Both the position numbers and the translations under genes were made by a program. A DNA stretch of 64,000 nucleotides, from the NCBI GenBank assembly GCA_947579665.1, contig OX388345.1:66021454-66085453 (forward strand), in the 5' to 3' direction. The notes under the pieces were generated by a model that saw only the letters and a list, made by a program, of their open reading frames with translations, was not told the DNA's origin and made no database searches. Positions 12,864 to 24,487 of this stretch are shown one piece after another. The DNA is from Sympetrum striolatum. Taxonomy: Eukaryota > Arthropoda > Insecta > Odonata > Libellulidae. Numbering within the stretch: position 1 is the stretch's first letter; each line of letters opens with the position of its first letter.

Positions 12864-12890
12864 ATATAGATGCTTATTAAGCATCTATAT
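12864..12890. repeat. 27-bp near-perfect palindrome
   Basis: ATATAGATGCTTA (12864-12876) and TAAGCATCTATAT (12878-12890) are exact reverse complements around a single T. It could extrude as a cruciform or be a MITE core; no further arms extend outward. Confidence 0.8.
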
Positions 12891-14919
12891 ATTGTCAGTA
12901 CAAGGTAGTGTTTTCATTTAATGTTTGATACTGCAAGTAATGTCCATGAGTTAGTAAATCTATTTGCGCATTGGTATCAAAAACGAATTGAATACGAGAA
13001 AATATAACAGGGCAAAGTAAAAATGCACTGCATTTATTCTCGTTCGCAATAATACTCGAGTGCTGGAATTCTTAAAATCTGAAGTCAACGCATAAGAAAG
13101 TGAAGATATTTACTTATCTTTGGCAGTAAAAAAATCCTTATACTCTTACTCTGAGATCTCAACCTCATATATGAACTTTTATTATTATCTTTATTTTTAT
13201 GAATGCATTTTTCTGTTTTATTCTACCACTTATTTCATACAGCAATGCCTACTATGCCTATTTGTATTTTACACCCATGCATGATGAGATTGTAGCATTT
13301 CATATTTTCTTACCTACCTCAAGAATAGAACCTTTAACTAACTTCGGTCTAAATAGGAGGTGCCATTGTTTTATTAAATACCCCGAACTTTTTAATTCCT
13401 TACATTATTTAATTCGTGCGGATTAACTGTTTGATTCCAATGATAGACTAAATGGATTTTCTTAATCGAGAGAGAGAATTTAGCGAATATGATCTTTGAT
13501 TTTGTGAAGAAAGAGCGTCCTCAGCTGTAACCCTGCCTACGCAAAATATATCATAGGAGAATGTTAGAAAGAATTGACGTCGATTTCTGAGAGCCTCTTA
13601 AGGAATATGCTGATATAAAAATCATCCAAGACAAAGAATGTGCGAAGGCAGAGACACAGCAATAGAATTACAAAATCATATTCCAGGTAAAAATCACTTC
13701 CTAGGAGGGAATTCTTTGCATAAAATAGCGATGAAAATCGTTCATATTTGAAAAGTTTATTTTAATCCTACACAAGCTCTTCGAAGTCTCAGTATATGGC
13801 TACTAAAATCGTTCTTTTGATTGATAGTAAATAATCCTTCACGGTAAAATAGCCATTCATTCAATAACTGTTAATATTGCCAAGAAATATAAGTGAATTT
13901 AATCAATTAATTCCCTAAAAACAAGTATATTCATTCGAATAAATAGGACTGTTATTTTTCCTCGCTAGTTTATAAATGTGTTAGGAATAGAATTGAATTC
14001 AATGACGGTTTATTAAATTAAAAGTGATTAGAATACTCACATAAGTGCAAATTCATAATCAGCGTATCACAGTGTAAAAGAAACAATTACGTTGAAATTT
14101 CTTATTACTTAATTAACGTAATCTCAGAGTACTGATTAGAACTACTGTTTCCAGCATAACCATTTAATTAAAGCGATATGAAAATTATCTCTTCTATAGT
14201 ATTCCAATTTCCATGATTAAAACAGTTCCATGATAAATTAATTTAATTATGTTTCATTATACGATGAAAATAAATAATTACTAAACATCGTAGTCTCATT
14301 ATCTAACAAAATCTTTTGATAAACTGATACGTATGAATCCACGAAGAGTGTTTTCATGGCTATGCTATTGTCTTGTTTAATCTAGATCTTTCTCCTATAT
14401 CAATAAGACTGTTTCATTCTCAAACGTTTCAATTTATCTGATTATGACCATTTTTATGGGCACTGACTCAAAATGAATAAGATATAAAAATGTCAAGGTT
14501 CTCCTTGCCTTACTAAATGGGAAATTCTTGGACTTACGTGCAGAACATCAAGGCTTTGGAATCTCTCCCTGCGAGGAAAAGATGTAGATAAATAGAACGA
14601 AACGGGCAAAAAGGTTCGAAAACATCGTTATGCCGATAATAATTGAATGTGGAAAGAGGAAAATCGCGATACAGACTGCCTGAACACGTGAGGGAAACGG
14701 AGGCAATGACCAGGAAGTGAAACAAAACTATCTGAATGAATAGCGGAGGAACGAGGTCAGGATTTTACGATTTAGATACGAAAATTCGGATATTCACCCT
14801 TATTTTAATCAAAGTAAACGTATCAGATGATATTTTGTGGAATTCTTTCACACATAATAATCTATTGCAACTACAATTACGTTTGAAATAAAATTTTTAA
14901 CTCTTACAATAATAATACC
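12891..14919. other. AT-rich noncoding stretch
   Basis: Ordinary AT-rich DNA with short chance frames at about 13200 and 14530. Nothing recognisable. Confidence 0.35.
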
Positions 14920-15006
14920 GTGGAATTGTTCTCGCTTTTAAAAATTGTACAATTTCACTATTTTTTTTAAATTTTTTGGAAGTAAAAATTTTACAATTCC
15001 ACTATA
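14920..15006. repeat. Compound inverted and direct repeat
   Basis: GTGGAATTGT (14920-14929) is the reverse complement of ACAATTCCAC (14993-15002). Between them the block AAAATTGTACAATTTCACTAT (first 20 bases from 14941) recurs as AAAATTTTACAATTCCACTA about 45 bp later. This looks like the end region of a small nonautonomous element. Confidence 0.55.
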
Positions 15007-15071
15007 GGTTTTAAAAAAATATTTTATACGTAATTTTCGTAAGAGGTTTATAATCCTCCAGTATCCAGATT

Positions 15072-15155
15072 CATTGTCGAATTACTTTTTACATAACCAC
15101 ATAATAATTAGTTAATTATTCTACGGTTAGGTATGTAAAAAGTTATTCAACAATG
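15072..15155. repeat. 84-bp inverted repeat
   Basis: The left arm (15072-15098) begins CATTGTCGAATTACTTTTTA. The reverse complement of the right arm (15125-15155) begins CATTGTTGAATAACTTTTTA. The centre contains AATAATTAGTTAATTATT, itself palindromic. It is a MITE-like or nested terminal-repeat structure. Confidence 0.7.
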
Positions 15156-15238
15156 AGTATCGTTGTATCTCTCTACCACAAAGTTAAGCCTGACATCATC
15201 ACTTGTCTCCAATAGCCGTCTTTGTGGGAGTTATTTTC

Positions 15239-15449
15239 GTTAGAGGTTTAGAAATCTCCGAAGTCCGTCAAGCGTATCATTGATGCTCTCCTACCCCTGA
15301 TGCTGATAGAATTTCTATTGAAATGTATGTACATTGGGTGTTTTTTAGAAGGTAAGTAATCCGGGCCTTTCTGTTGTTTTCAAAAACCGGTACCTATGTG
15401 TTGCGGAGCGCTGATTTAGATGGATATTGGAGATTTTTAAACCTCTAAT
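15239..15449. repeat. Inverted-repeat element, about 210 bp
   Basis: TAGAGGTTTAGAAATCTCC (15241-15259) pairs with the reverse complement of 15429-15447, differing at one base. A further direct copy, AAGAGGTTTATAATCCTCC, lies exactly 200 bp upstream at 15041-15059. The element may be a short MITE with nested or tandem partial copies. Confidence 0.55.
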
Positions 15450-16562
15450 TCATTATTAGTCGTGGTCCAATGTTTTTTCTTACGTAAATTTCGTTTCAAT
15501 ACAGTAGCTCAATTTGATAACACCCACAATAGTAGAAGTTGTTATCCAAAACATTCCCATTTCTTTCGAAAGCGAATTAAATACAAAAGGCTTTTGAGTT
15601 TGCGTCTCATTGACTTCGACGTGGTAATCCTGATGAAATAATATAACTGTTTGCTGCTGAACAATGGTTTTTTACTCTCCGAGGAATGACACTTAATTTA
15701 CGATGTATTTAGAGCAACCGTAAAGAAATTGCCTCCTTGGGTTATCTGTGATGTCTTAAAGGGAAAGCAAAGGAAACAAGCAGAAGTCGTTGACCCAAAA
15801 GATCAATTTACAAGGTGTGTTTAATGAGAGGTTGCCTATTAACAGTTGTTTCGATGGAAATGCTTAAATTAGTTCCTTCCCATCTTGGCCTGAAATTAGG
15901 GCCAAGATAATTGAGAAGCATGGAGTGAAATCTAAGAAGATGCATAAGAAAATACGTGGACCATTCAGTGAGAATAATTGAATGAGTAATGGAAATAAAA
16001 TGTTATAAATCATCATGAACGGAGAGAAGTAATTCTTGAGTTAGGTGTGACTTGCAAAAAATATAACATCAATGTAAAAAATAAGATTTCAAAATAAGTG
16101 GATGGAAATTTTTATATTAACGAATTTTTTATTAACTCGAACAGAAACGTAAGGTTGGGTTTGGTCAAACCGTTGCGTTGATAAAATTCTTCTTGGAAAA
16201 CTGCTACGAACTAGATGTCACGTAATATTGGGCATGAGTTAAAAATAATATGAAGGCTTCTGGCTACAATAGTTTTAATTTACATAAATTTCAATTACTT
16301 TTTTAATTGGGAATTAAGTTTATTTAAGAATCTTAAGAGAGAACTTCTGAAGTTTTAAGTTGTGTTTATTTAAATATACTATTCTTGTCAATCCTTTTTT
16401 GTTGTAGTTTCAATACAAGGGAATACATTCTCTTTCACTTACTGTTTACAGTTAAATCGTAAAAATAAAGCATAGATAATTGAACGGAAGTGAATAGGGC
16501 ATATACCTTTTTATGTTGTTATTTAATCGCTGAAGTCTTATTTATTTATTTATTTAAGCTTA
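15450..16562. other. AT-rich noncoding stretch
   Basis: No gene or clear repeat recognised. A TTTATTTATTTATT run lies at its right end, just before the transposon remnant. Confidence 0.35.
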
Positions 16563-17117
16563 CATTGGGCCATTCCATGCCAAGTGGTCTGATTTCAAAG
16601 AAGTGCCCCGCTCGAACATCACTGATTTCAATGACATTTTGTATGGACATTTACACATATATCTTATGGATATTTGTAAAGTTTTACTTTCGCCGATGGT
16701 ATACCTGCTGAGATATAGCAGTTAGTTTGACCCCGTGTCGCTTCCTTCTTCATTATGACTATGAGTTTTCAGTAACTTTGAGGCATAGTATCTCAGAGAA
16801 TTGTTTTATGAAGGAAACAAAATTTGGCTATCTTGAACAAATTTTTGCGCTCTATTAAACAAAATAAAAAAATAACTGTAAGAGCGACCTCCTTGCAGAA
16901 AATTCTGTGCAAAACTGGCCCAAAAAATTGCGAATCGAAAAAAATTAAAATTATGGCTTTTTATATTTCAGGAAGAAAAGATAAAGTCAACGTGAAAATT
17001 TACGCATGATAACATATCAATACATAGTTTATGAATAAAAAATTCCATCATCCTAGTCCTCTCCATTATTTTAAAAATTGAGACAACATTTGATAGTTTT
17101 TATAAAAAAGCCAAAAA

Positions 17118-17460
17118 TAGGTTATTTTCACCCCGCTTTTACAAAAAAAGGCCCTCTGGAATTTCTTTTAAATAATTTTTATTAGAGAGAGAATGATTTC
17201 AATCCTCTAAAAAGGTATATCTGGTTTTTCAACGCGGGCATAGAAAGCCCTAAAAATAGGGACAACTATGAGGATGACATTTGTAAAAACGACAGAAATA
17301 GGTTATTTTCTGCTAGCTCTTAGAAAAGGAAGATCTTTTGGATACTCATGTGAATCATTTTCATTTGAAAGAGCATGTTTCAAATCTCTTAAAAAAGTGC
17401 ACATGGCTTTTCATCGCGAGCACATACAGCCCTAAAAATATAAACAAAGTTGAGAACGTA
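17118..17460. repeat. Diverged tandem duplication, period 181 bp
   Basis: TAGGTTATTTTC starts at 17118 and again at 17299. Further blocks recur in order: TTTTCAACGCGGGCATA versus TTTTCATCGCGAGCACATA, and GCCCTAAAAATA in both. Identity is moderate, so the duplication is old. It lies in the leader of the transposon remnant. Confidence 0.6.
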
Positions 17461-17629
17461 GCTGTGGTGGCGCCACATGTCGTATGTTGTTTATCGTCCT
17501 GGTTATTTTATGTAGACATTTTTAGTATATTGCGTTGGACCTTGGTGACATCGTCACTACCAGTTCAGGCATTTGAACCAGTAACCCCGTCGTCGTAGGG
17601 GACACGCCCGATAGCTGTGCAATACCAGC

Positions 17630-18891
17630 CAGGGGTGGGTTTCTTGGTTGAGGATTCCAAGACCAACGATCCCAACGTTCAAAGACTGGGATCCAGAAGA
17701 ATCAATTGAGTTCAAACAATGGGTTTATACCAATCGGGAAACACAAGTAACTAATATTCTAACTGTTGATGGCTTCATTGAAAATCTCGCAAGCAAGATT
17801 TGGAAATTGACTGGCCACCATTTCATTTCAAAATATCAAAGCAAATATTTAAAGCCTTTGAAAGCCGGCCTGAAAGAAACCGAACCGATTGTACTGATGG
17901 ATTTCTCGAGGAATTATTGGTTTGTTGTCCATGATGCCGTTCAAGGCTTTCACTGGGAAAACACACAAGCCTCAGTACATCCATTCGTCGCTTACTACAT
18001 CGCTGAAGATGGCACGCAGTGAATTGTTAACTCCTGCATAATTTCTGATCACCTGCAACATGATTCGGATTCCGTACACGTCTTGATTAGTAAGATGATA
18101 GAATTTATGAAGGCTAAAACTAAGGTTACAATAATACACTACTTGAGTGACGGTTCAGCTGCGCATAACAAGAATTACAAAAATTTTGTTAACTTGTGCA
18201 ATCACAAAAACGATTTCGGAATTGAGGCCGTTTGGAATTTTTTCGGCACGAGTCACGGCAAGTCACCATGCGACGGAATTGGCGGCACGATCAAAAGTTT
18301 GGCTGCTCGAGCAAGCCTCCAGCGAACGCTAACCGATCAAATACTGACGCCCTCAGATCTGTTCAACTATTGTGACAAATAAATTCACGGGAAGAAATAT
18401 TTCTTCGTTCAGAAGGAAGAAATTCAGGAAAGCAGGATCAAGCAAGAAGAAAGATGGATATTTTGCAGGAAAATAGCATGCACGAGAATTCATCACCAGT
18501 TTGTGCCAGTTGATTCGAATTCGATTTCCGTTAGTAGAGTTTCCAATCAGACGATCAACTTTGAAGCAAAAATTTCCCGTAAAGTCGAACCTAATTTAAA
18601 ATTAGCCGAACTAGTTCCCGGTAGTTATGTTGCCTGCATTTATAACATTCAATGGTGGGTAGGCAACATTATAGACATTTCAATGGAACAAAATGATGCA
18701 TTGGTAAAATTTATTACCCACGAGGTCCTGCCAATTCATTTCATTGGCCTGAAAGACAAGATCTTTGTTGGATTCCAAACCAACATCTCTTTTGCGTGCT
18801 TCTAGCTCCATTGGTTACGTCGTCAGGCCAGCAGCATCGATTTCCAAAAGCTACGCTAAAGAACGCGGCACGAAAATTCAAACATATGTAG
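17630..18891 (+). pseudogene. Broken transposase-like gene of a multicopy invertebrate family
   Basis: Three consecutive open stretches lie in the same frame: 17648-18019, 18023-18379 and 18383-18802. They are separated only by TGA at 18020-18022 and TAA at 18380-18382. Reading continues across both stops as sensible protein. Near 18790 a one-base frame change leads into a basic tail ending at TAG 18889-18891. I recall similar proteins as repeated, uncharacterised families in insects and Hydra with an S-D-G-x-A-A-x-x-K-N-Y-K-N-F block followed by F-F-G/A-T-S-H-G-K-x-x-C-D-G-I-G-G-T-x-K. Both are visible here (LSDGSAAHNKNYKNF; FFGTSHGKSPCDGIGGTIK). A DDE-like transposase is my inference; the superfamily is not assigned. 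About 415 residues remain, and the start may lie further upstream in another frame. No native ATG start is seen. Confidence 0.65.
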
Positions 18892-19083
18892 ACGATCTGT
18901 GGTATTTGGCAGTCCATGAGCACCATACGAGCTACGTCTTGGGAAACATAAGAAACCCCCATTAGGTTTGGAAACCTAGGATAAGCTGCCCAATATTTGG
19001 CTTGGGAACCAGATAGATACCCACACAAGGATTTACAACCTTATCGAAGAAACCAAATCCCCCCAAAAACCTCCCGTAGGCTG

Positions 19084-19091
19084 AAAAAAAA
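19084..19091 (-). terminator. Pol III T-run terminator of tRNA-Asp
   Basis: Eight T residues on the minus strand, beginning three bases after the discriminator base of the tRNA. This is the canonical RNA polymerase III stop signal. Confidence 0.85.
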
Positions 19092-19094
19092 TAC

Positions 19095-19166
19095 CTCCCC
19101 GGCGGGGAATCGAACCCCGGTCTCCCGCGTGACAGGCGGGGATACTGACCACTATACTACCGAGGA
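19095..19166 (-). tRNA. tRNA-Asp (GTC)
   Basis: A complete 72-nt cytosolic-type tRNA gene on the minus strand. The acceptor stem TCCTCGG pairs with CCGGGGA, allowing one T-G pair, with G as discriminator. The anticodon GTC lies at 19131-19133 in the loop CTGTCAC. The T arm is CGGGG/TTCGATT/CCCCG. The internal promoter is intact: A box TAGTATAGTGG and B box GGTTCGATTCC. CCA is not encoded, as normal for eukaryotes. An 8-T terminator follows. All stems pair well, so I consider it functional, unlike the tRNA-like SINE heads elsewhere in the window. It decodes GAC/GAU codons. It sits about 200 bp beyond the transposase pseudogene, with no evident functional link. Confidence 0.95.
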
Positions 19167-22100
19167 CTTATATTTTGATTAAATGAGTGTTGCAACTTAA
19201 TGACCTCATCTTTCGTTGAATTTAGCATTGTATGCCTGTGTTTCTTTTTCTCTGAGCAACCTGAAGCCCATTCAATGCAAAAATTACTGATTGCTTTTTT
19301 TTCTTCCACGGCGAATATATTTTCTCCTCATGTCCATCCATCGTCAGCTACTTTCTTATGTTATTTGCTCCGATACTAGGTTAGCATTCTCTCCTCATTT
19401 TTTTCTTGTTCTCTAATACTGAGCTGTAGTCACTCACTCCATATAAGACTTCGAAATTGTTATTCGAGCAGTTATTCCCAGGCTTCCTCTTTGTGGTTGA
19501 AAACTTCCATTACGTCTGATTTTTGGATCGTTTGGAAGTTTGTTTGTGTTTAGGACTGAGTGATGTACTGCGTTACGTAATAAACATTTTCTTAAGTATT
19601 TTTTAAAAATAAGCATTCTTCATATCCCCATATCCCCCCAATCAGCCTATTCTTACTCTATATCCCGGCATACGTGAGCACGAATGGAAAAATGCTTACA
19701 ACTTTTAGTTGCCCTAGTGATCAATATAGTTAAATCTACATCTTTCTTCTAGATGCTGCATCTATCTACTCCTAATTTATTTGTTGCCACGATGAAATCC
19801 GAAAGAGAATCAGTTATTTTCTTTAGAAGTTAAACATTTAAGCAAAAATAAATTAATATTGAAACGATTGGTAGTGGATCTAATTTATAGTTTACCTTCT
19901 GTGAAGATTGCCTCGAGTTTGCATCTTTATCTTCTCGAGGAGCTCTTGCAAATTTCTCCGGAACCCTAGGGATCCCAAGAATACCATTCGAGAATCGTGG
20001 CTCTAAACTAATATTATTTTATCTTAGTTTCCACTAAACTGTCTCGTAAGATTTCAGTTTAGGCAAGTATCATAAGAAGATTACCCTGTTTAGTATTTAG
20101 TTAGAATTCATAATTGTGCTTCATACTGATCTTAGCTTCACTCAAAAGAAAAAAATCGGAGAATATCAAATTTTATCTTCAGTAACTACTTAAAACGTTC
20201 CTAACTATTTTATATCTTATTTTTGGAAGCCTAGAAAAATCTTCATGTCTACGATATCGCAGATAAAACTGCTATATTCAAACCTGTTTTTGCCTATAAT
20301 GTACGGTAGGTCTATTCATTGCCTATATTTTCTTAAGCCTCCCATGAAAACGCTACGTTGATTGAGATCAGTAATATCAGTTTTGTATTCACTACGCCAA
20401 ACGATATTGGTTCTAACTATCCAGAAAGAATTTGTTGATAAAACTCACTCTTTCAACGCATTTCCTTGTTTTTTATCTGCAGGGTTTTAGTCTCCTTCAT
20501 TATATAAAGAATATTCCATTCGTTCAAACATTTTAGTTTAGAAAACGTTATTCATTTGATCGAGTATCTTATCTTGTGGCATGCTGGATATAATATTTTA
20601 CCAATTTTGAAAAAAATATGTATTTTTCCGCTTGTTGCTTATTGAGGCAATTAACTTTTAGTATCTCTTTGCTGAGTGAGCGGCGAAGTTTGTTTTCCGT
20701 TGTTTGTCGATTAGCACACAATTCTCGTGCTCAATCCATAATTATCGTCCATTATTCGCAATGGTTCTTTTTAACATGATTTTATCTATGTAGGATATGA
20801 AGAAATGCGTTGATGAAACTATACGCAATGTCACTAGCGAGCTTTGTATGAACATTAACAAAAAGAAAATGGCTGCAATTTACAATCCGCCCAATAAATA
20901 TTAAGCACATCACGATAGCAAGGCTTGCTGATATACGTTAACTATCAAGACTTATAGATTTATCTAAAGGCAGTTTCTTTCAGCAGAATCTAAGTTTTAT
21001 GTAACTGAAAACACGTTCGTCTTGTAAGGTTAATGGGTACAATACTACTATTTATTACGGCGCTATAATTGGAATTTTCTCGTAGTTTACCAATATGTTC
21101 TATGATTTCTTGACACAAATCAATTTTTGAACCCTGTTCTCGTTATCTCTTTTCTATATAATTCAAATTACTTCCTCTGCAATTGAATTGTAGAGAGAAT
21201 ATTTTACTAGAAAAAGTATGTGGATATTGAAGAAATAGTATTCTTCACCTTAGGTATTAAAACTCTCGGATCTCTTTGTTTTTTGTCTTCGCAAAATTAA
21301 GTTGTCTAATCAGAGTACGTTTCTTTCTCTGGATATTTAACCGAATACTTCGATAAGGAATAAGCCAGTATTAGATTTGTACCTACTATCGTACGACCGA
21401 GGTGCATGGATAAATCCGAGACCTATATAAAAAAAATCCATACTAAATAAGTAAAAATAACAAAATTGTTATATAAATAATTGGAGACTCGCTAGTATAT
21501 ATTTAACGCGTACATTTTTGCTTTGAAGTTGCAAAATTATTAATGAAGGAGTAATCGAACTAATTGCAGTAGATTAGGATGTTTTTTATATATATTATTG
21601 ACCAATATTAGGGCAATTTGTTTGTTGAATATTTTAAGTTAAGTCAACTCGTGGGGAGGATGTTTAAGTATGAAATAGGACCAACACAAGGAAATCAGGA
21701 AGTGACTTTTACGGGAAAACACAGCTATCTGGTGATATATTAATTTTTAAATTCGTACGTAATGCTGAATAACGATATTTTCGCCCGAATTTTACTGAGA
21801 TTAAATGATATTCAATGTTATGAATTTATAAAATTAACATTAAAGCCATTGAAGGCTGGACATTTTTCAATTAAGTATTTTTTTAATAGGAACAAAGTCG
21901 CTAACCTTTACGAAATATTCTTAGCAAATAATTCGTACGTCTTTATAGTGATAGCGATACAGTCGTTATAGAAATGTAGAGAATTCCTCAGCGCTATGTT
22001 TAATGAGGCGTTTGAAGGAGGTCGTTCCCTTTGGTCCTCGGCGAGCTCCTAATTCGCCTAATAATAAATCCGTCTCTACGTTCAGTTCCGTTCCGACGTA

Positions 22101-22859
22101 GACATGTTGGAGCAGCCGTAATCTAAACTATATAGCATATTGTATCGATAAGATTAGGTAATAAACAACCCATGTGTTGTTTGAAATATCACCACCAATT
22201 TTAGAAGTGATGATAAATCAAGTTTTTCATTGAATATGATTATTTCAAATTATATTATAGAAGTAGAATAAGATGCAGATAGACGTATCAACAAACATTA
22301 TCTCTGAATACCAGGACGCGAGATACTCTCGAATCGTTTAGTCTATAAAACATATCTTTCTTTTTCTTCATATTTCTTTTTTCGAGGCCAAAGCTAACAT
22401 TCTGCTGTGTTCATAGCCTCATTGGTTATGGGTTAAAAGTCTTTGTGCTGGACAGCTCTCGCTCACTCACAGTTAATTAATACCCAACGATTGATCAACG
22501 AAAAAAAGTGGTTATTTGCACTTATATATAATAAATGTATATTTCGCATTTAAAGAAGTTTTCAACTCTCCCGTCGCTTCTGAAAAAATAAGTACTGCTA
22601 TATCGTAACCCCATTCTGTTCCTTGCTAGAAGTAATGAAATAGGGTTTCTTAAAGCTTTTATTACATTTTTTATAAGCACGTTATCATTTTACCATAATC
22701 CGAGTGCATATGTCCATTGTTTGAACGTTTACAATACTGAATTTCTACGTAACTCGAAAAGTCTCTTCAAATTAGCAGTTCTATTTTAACTTGTTTCACC
22801 ATAACAATCAGTAAATTACCATTAAAGGTTTATTTAATGATAGATGTGTACTTTTATAC
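19167..22859. other. AT-rich noncoding stretch
   Basis: No gene, RNA or confident repeat found. Short frames near 19434-19616 and 21762-21971 are unrecognised and AT-rich. Confidence 0.35.
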
Positions 22860-22925
22860 AGAAATTTTATTTCCGAACTACCGGTTTCGATACGATGTCA
22901 TCGTCAAGTTCACAGATACTAAACT
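22860..22925 (-). repeat. Hammerhead-like, Penelope-type repeat fragment
   Basis: On the minus strand, TTGACGA (22901-22907) is followed by a CGATG/CATCG-containing stretch, then GAAAC and CCGGT (22881-22888). This follows the hammerhead order CUGANGA, stem II, GAAA, CCGG, with the first C changed to T. Flanking AT-rich sequence (GGAAATAAAATTTC) is repeat-like. Assignment to Penelope-like elements is inference from the known association of this motif. Confidence 0.4.
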
Positions 22926-23399
22926 AAACCTAGACTTTCCACAATATCACGGCCGCATCGATCGATTGTACAATTAAAGGTTTTTAGTTCGTCATTGATT
23001 TTGTTGTATATTATCATATTGGAAATAATGGCTAGCGTAATATAATATAATTACCTATTTATTGGTCCTTTATCTCAATTTCTCATTTGAAAGTAAGCCA
23101 CGTTCATGGGAAAAAATTAAACATCGGATTCTTAGTTACTTATTTCTTAAATCAATGGAGCAATGGTTTCAGAGTACGCAATAAAATTAATATCCATGCC
23201 AACAAACCATGATGCAAACTCTATAGTCAATTCCGTTACAGCAACCTCGTAGATTTGATAGCTCACGCTTAGAGTAGATTTCGACAGATAGGGGTTGAGA
23301 TAGAGCAGTACCGAAATAGAAGTTGACTTTTGAGACGCCCCGCACGTTAGCACTTAGTGTCTAATGCAAGTGATGCAGCGTCAAAACCGAGTTCACAAC

Positions 23400-24050
23400 G
23401 GGTTTAGATTTTCAGCCTTCGCATAATTGCGTTTGTTCGTTCTTCCGATCCAGGGCGAATTGCAAACACAACGAAATCTCCCATTCAGTCGGCAAGTTCA
23501 TCGACCCAAATCACGAGTATTTTCCGATTGACGTCATCCCTGAGTTACACACTTGGCCTGGCTCATGCAGCCATCGTTCCGGATGTGCGACACTGTTTCG
23601 CTCGAACGAGAGGAACTGTCTCCCATTAGGTATTCATCGCATTCCGAAGGGAAAAGAACCGTCGCGGCGCTGCACCGCCTCCGACAAACAGATTTTTACG
23701 AGCTCCCGAGTCGCGAAAGCCTCACAATAAGATGCTCAAATACATCGGGAGCATTCGGGTGCGAATCCGTACGTAATTCGTTCTCACGTGCTCCGCGTCC
23801 GAATGTGTTTGCGCTTTTCATCATTTTCGCCGAATTCATTGCGACACGAGGAGGTTGAGGAAGTGACATCAGAGGGACTTTTGCATGAAAATGGAAGAGC
23901 CGAGCAAGGATGAGCGATTCCTCGAATTTTGCGGCGATGAAAAATTCAGCCGACGATCGCCCCGCCGTTAAATGGGGGATTTTCGACCCCGTTAAAGGTT
24001 AAATGGGGAGGAAATGCAATGACTCTCTCCCATCCTTGAACGTAAACCTG
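23400..24050. other. GC/CpG-rich island
   Basis: CG dinucleotides are frequent and composition differs sharply from both flanks. The frame at 23553-23858 does not resemble a known protein. A conserved regulatory element or an unrecognised exon is possible. Confidence 0.4.
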
Positions 24051-24329
24051 ATTATTTTCGCATACTTCTGTCGCGGGATACGTCACCCGTCAAGTTTGAT
24101 GTCATGCTTTCTCTAATTCATTTCGCAGCCCCTTTTCGGCTTCTGCTCGCATATTGTCTGCTTTCCTCATATGAGCTGTCGAACAATGGATTTCTCTGTT
24201 ACATTTGGTTTTCCTGATTTGTCACCCATTGTTCTAAGTTATCGTTTGAAAGAAATGCTAATTTAAAATTGATTGGAGAAGCTGTTAAGCTGCTAAGTTG
24301 AAGCTGCTTGGTGCTGCTGCTGCTTTTGA

Positions 24330-24487
24330 GGTGGAAATAACAAAGAAAAAGCTTCACAAAATCTTTTGCTTAGTACGACAAGACCGATTCAAACTATTAA
24401 TGTTATCATCAGGCCAATTAATAGTTGAAAACGGTCCGGTTTCATTAAACAAAACATTTTGTAAAACTTTTTCGTAGTTATTTACAC
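24330..24487. mobile_element. Inverted-repeat element with hammerhead-like core (copy 2)
   Basis: The left arm GGTGGAAATAACAAAGAAAA and the right arm (reverse complement GTGTAAATAACTACGAAAA) match the arms of the 2697-2890 element. They share ACAAAATCTTTTGCTTA / ACAAAATGTTTTGTTTA and GACCG blocks. On the minus strand the interior reads CTGATGA (24406-24412), an AAC...GTT stem, GAAT (24387-24390) and CGGTC. This is a hammerhead-like core with GAAA changed to GAAT. It could be a MITE or a Penelope-like terminal repeat. Confidence 0.55.

Larger units (their letters stand above)
16563..18891 (+). mobile_element. Decayed DNA-transposon remnant
   Basis: The segment holds a long noncoding leader and a transposase-like pseudogene (17630-18891). 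The left end is placed at CATTGGGCCATTCCATGCC, which I take as a probable terminal sequence; no matching inverted end was found on the right, so that terminus is probably lost. The leader contains a 181-bp diverged tandem duplication. Boundaries are inferred from the coding remnant and from where unique AT-rich DNA seems to resume. Confidence 0.45.
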
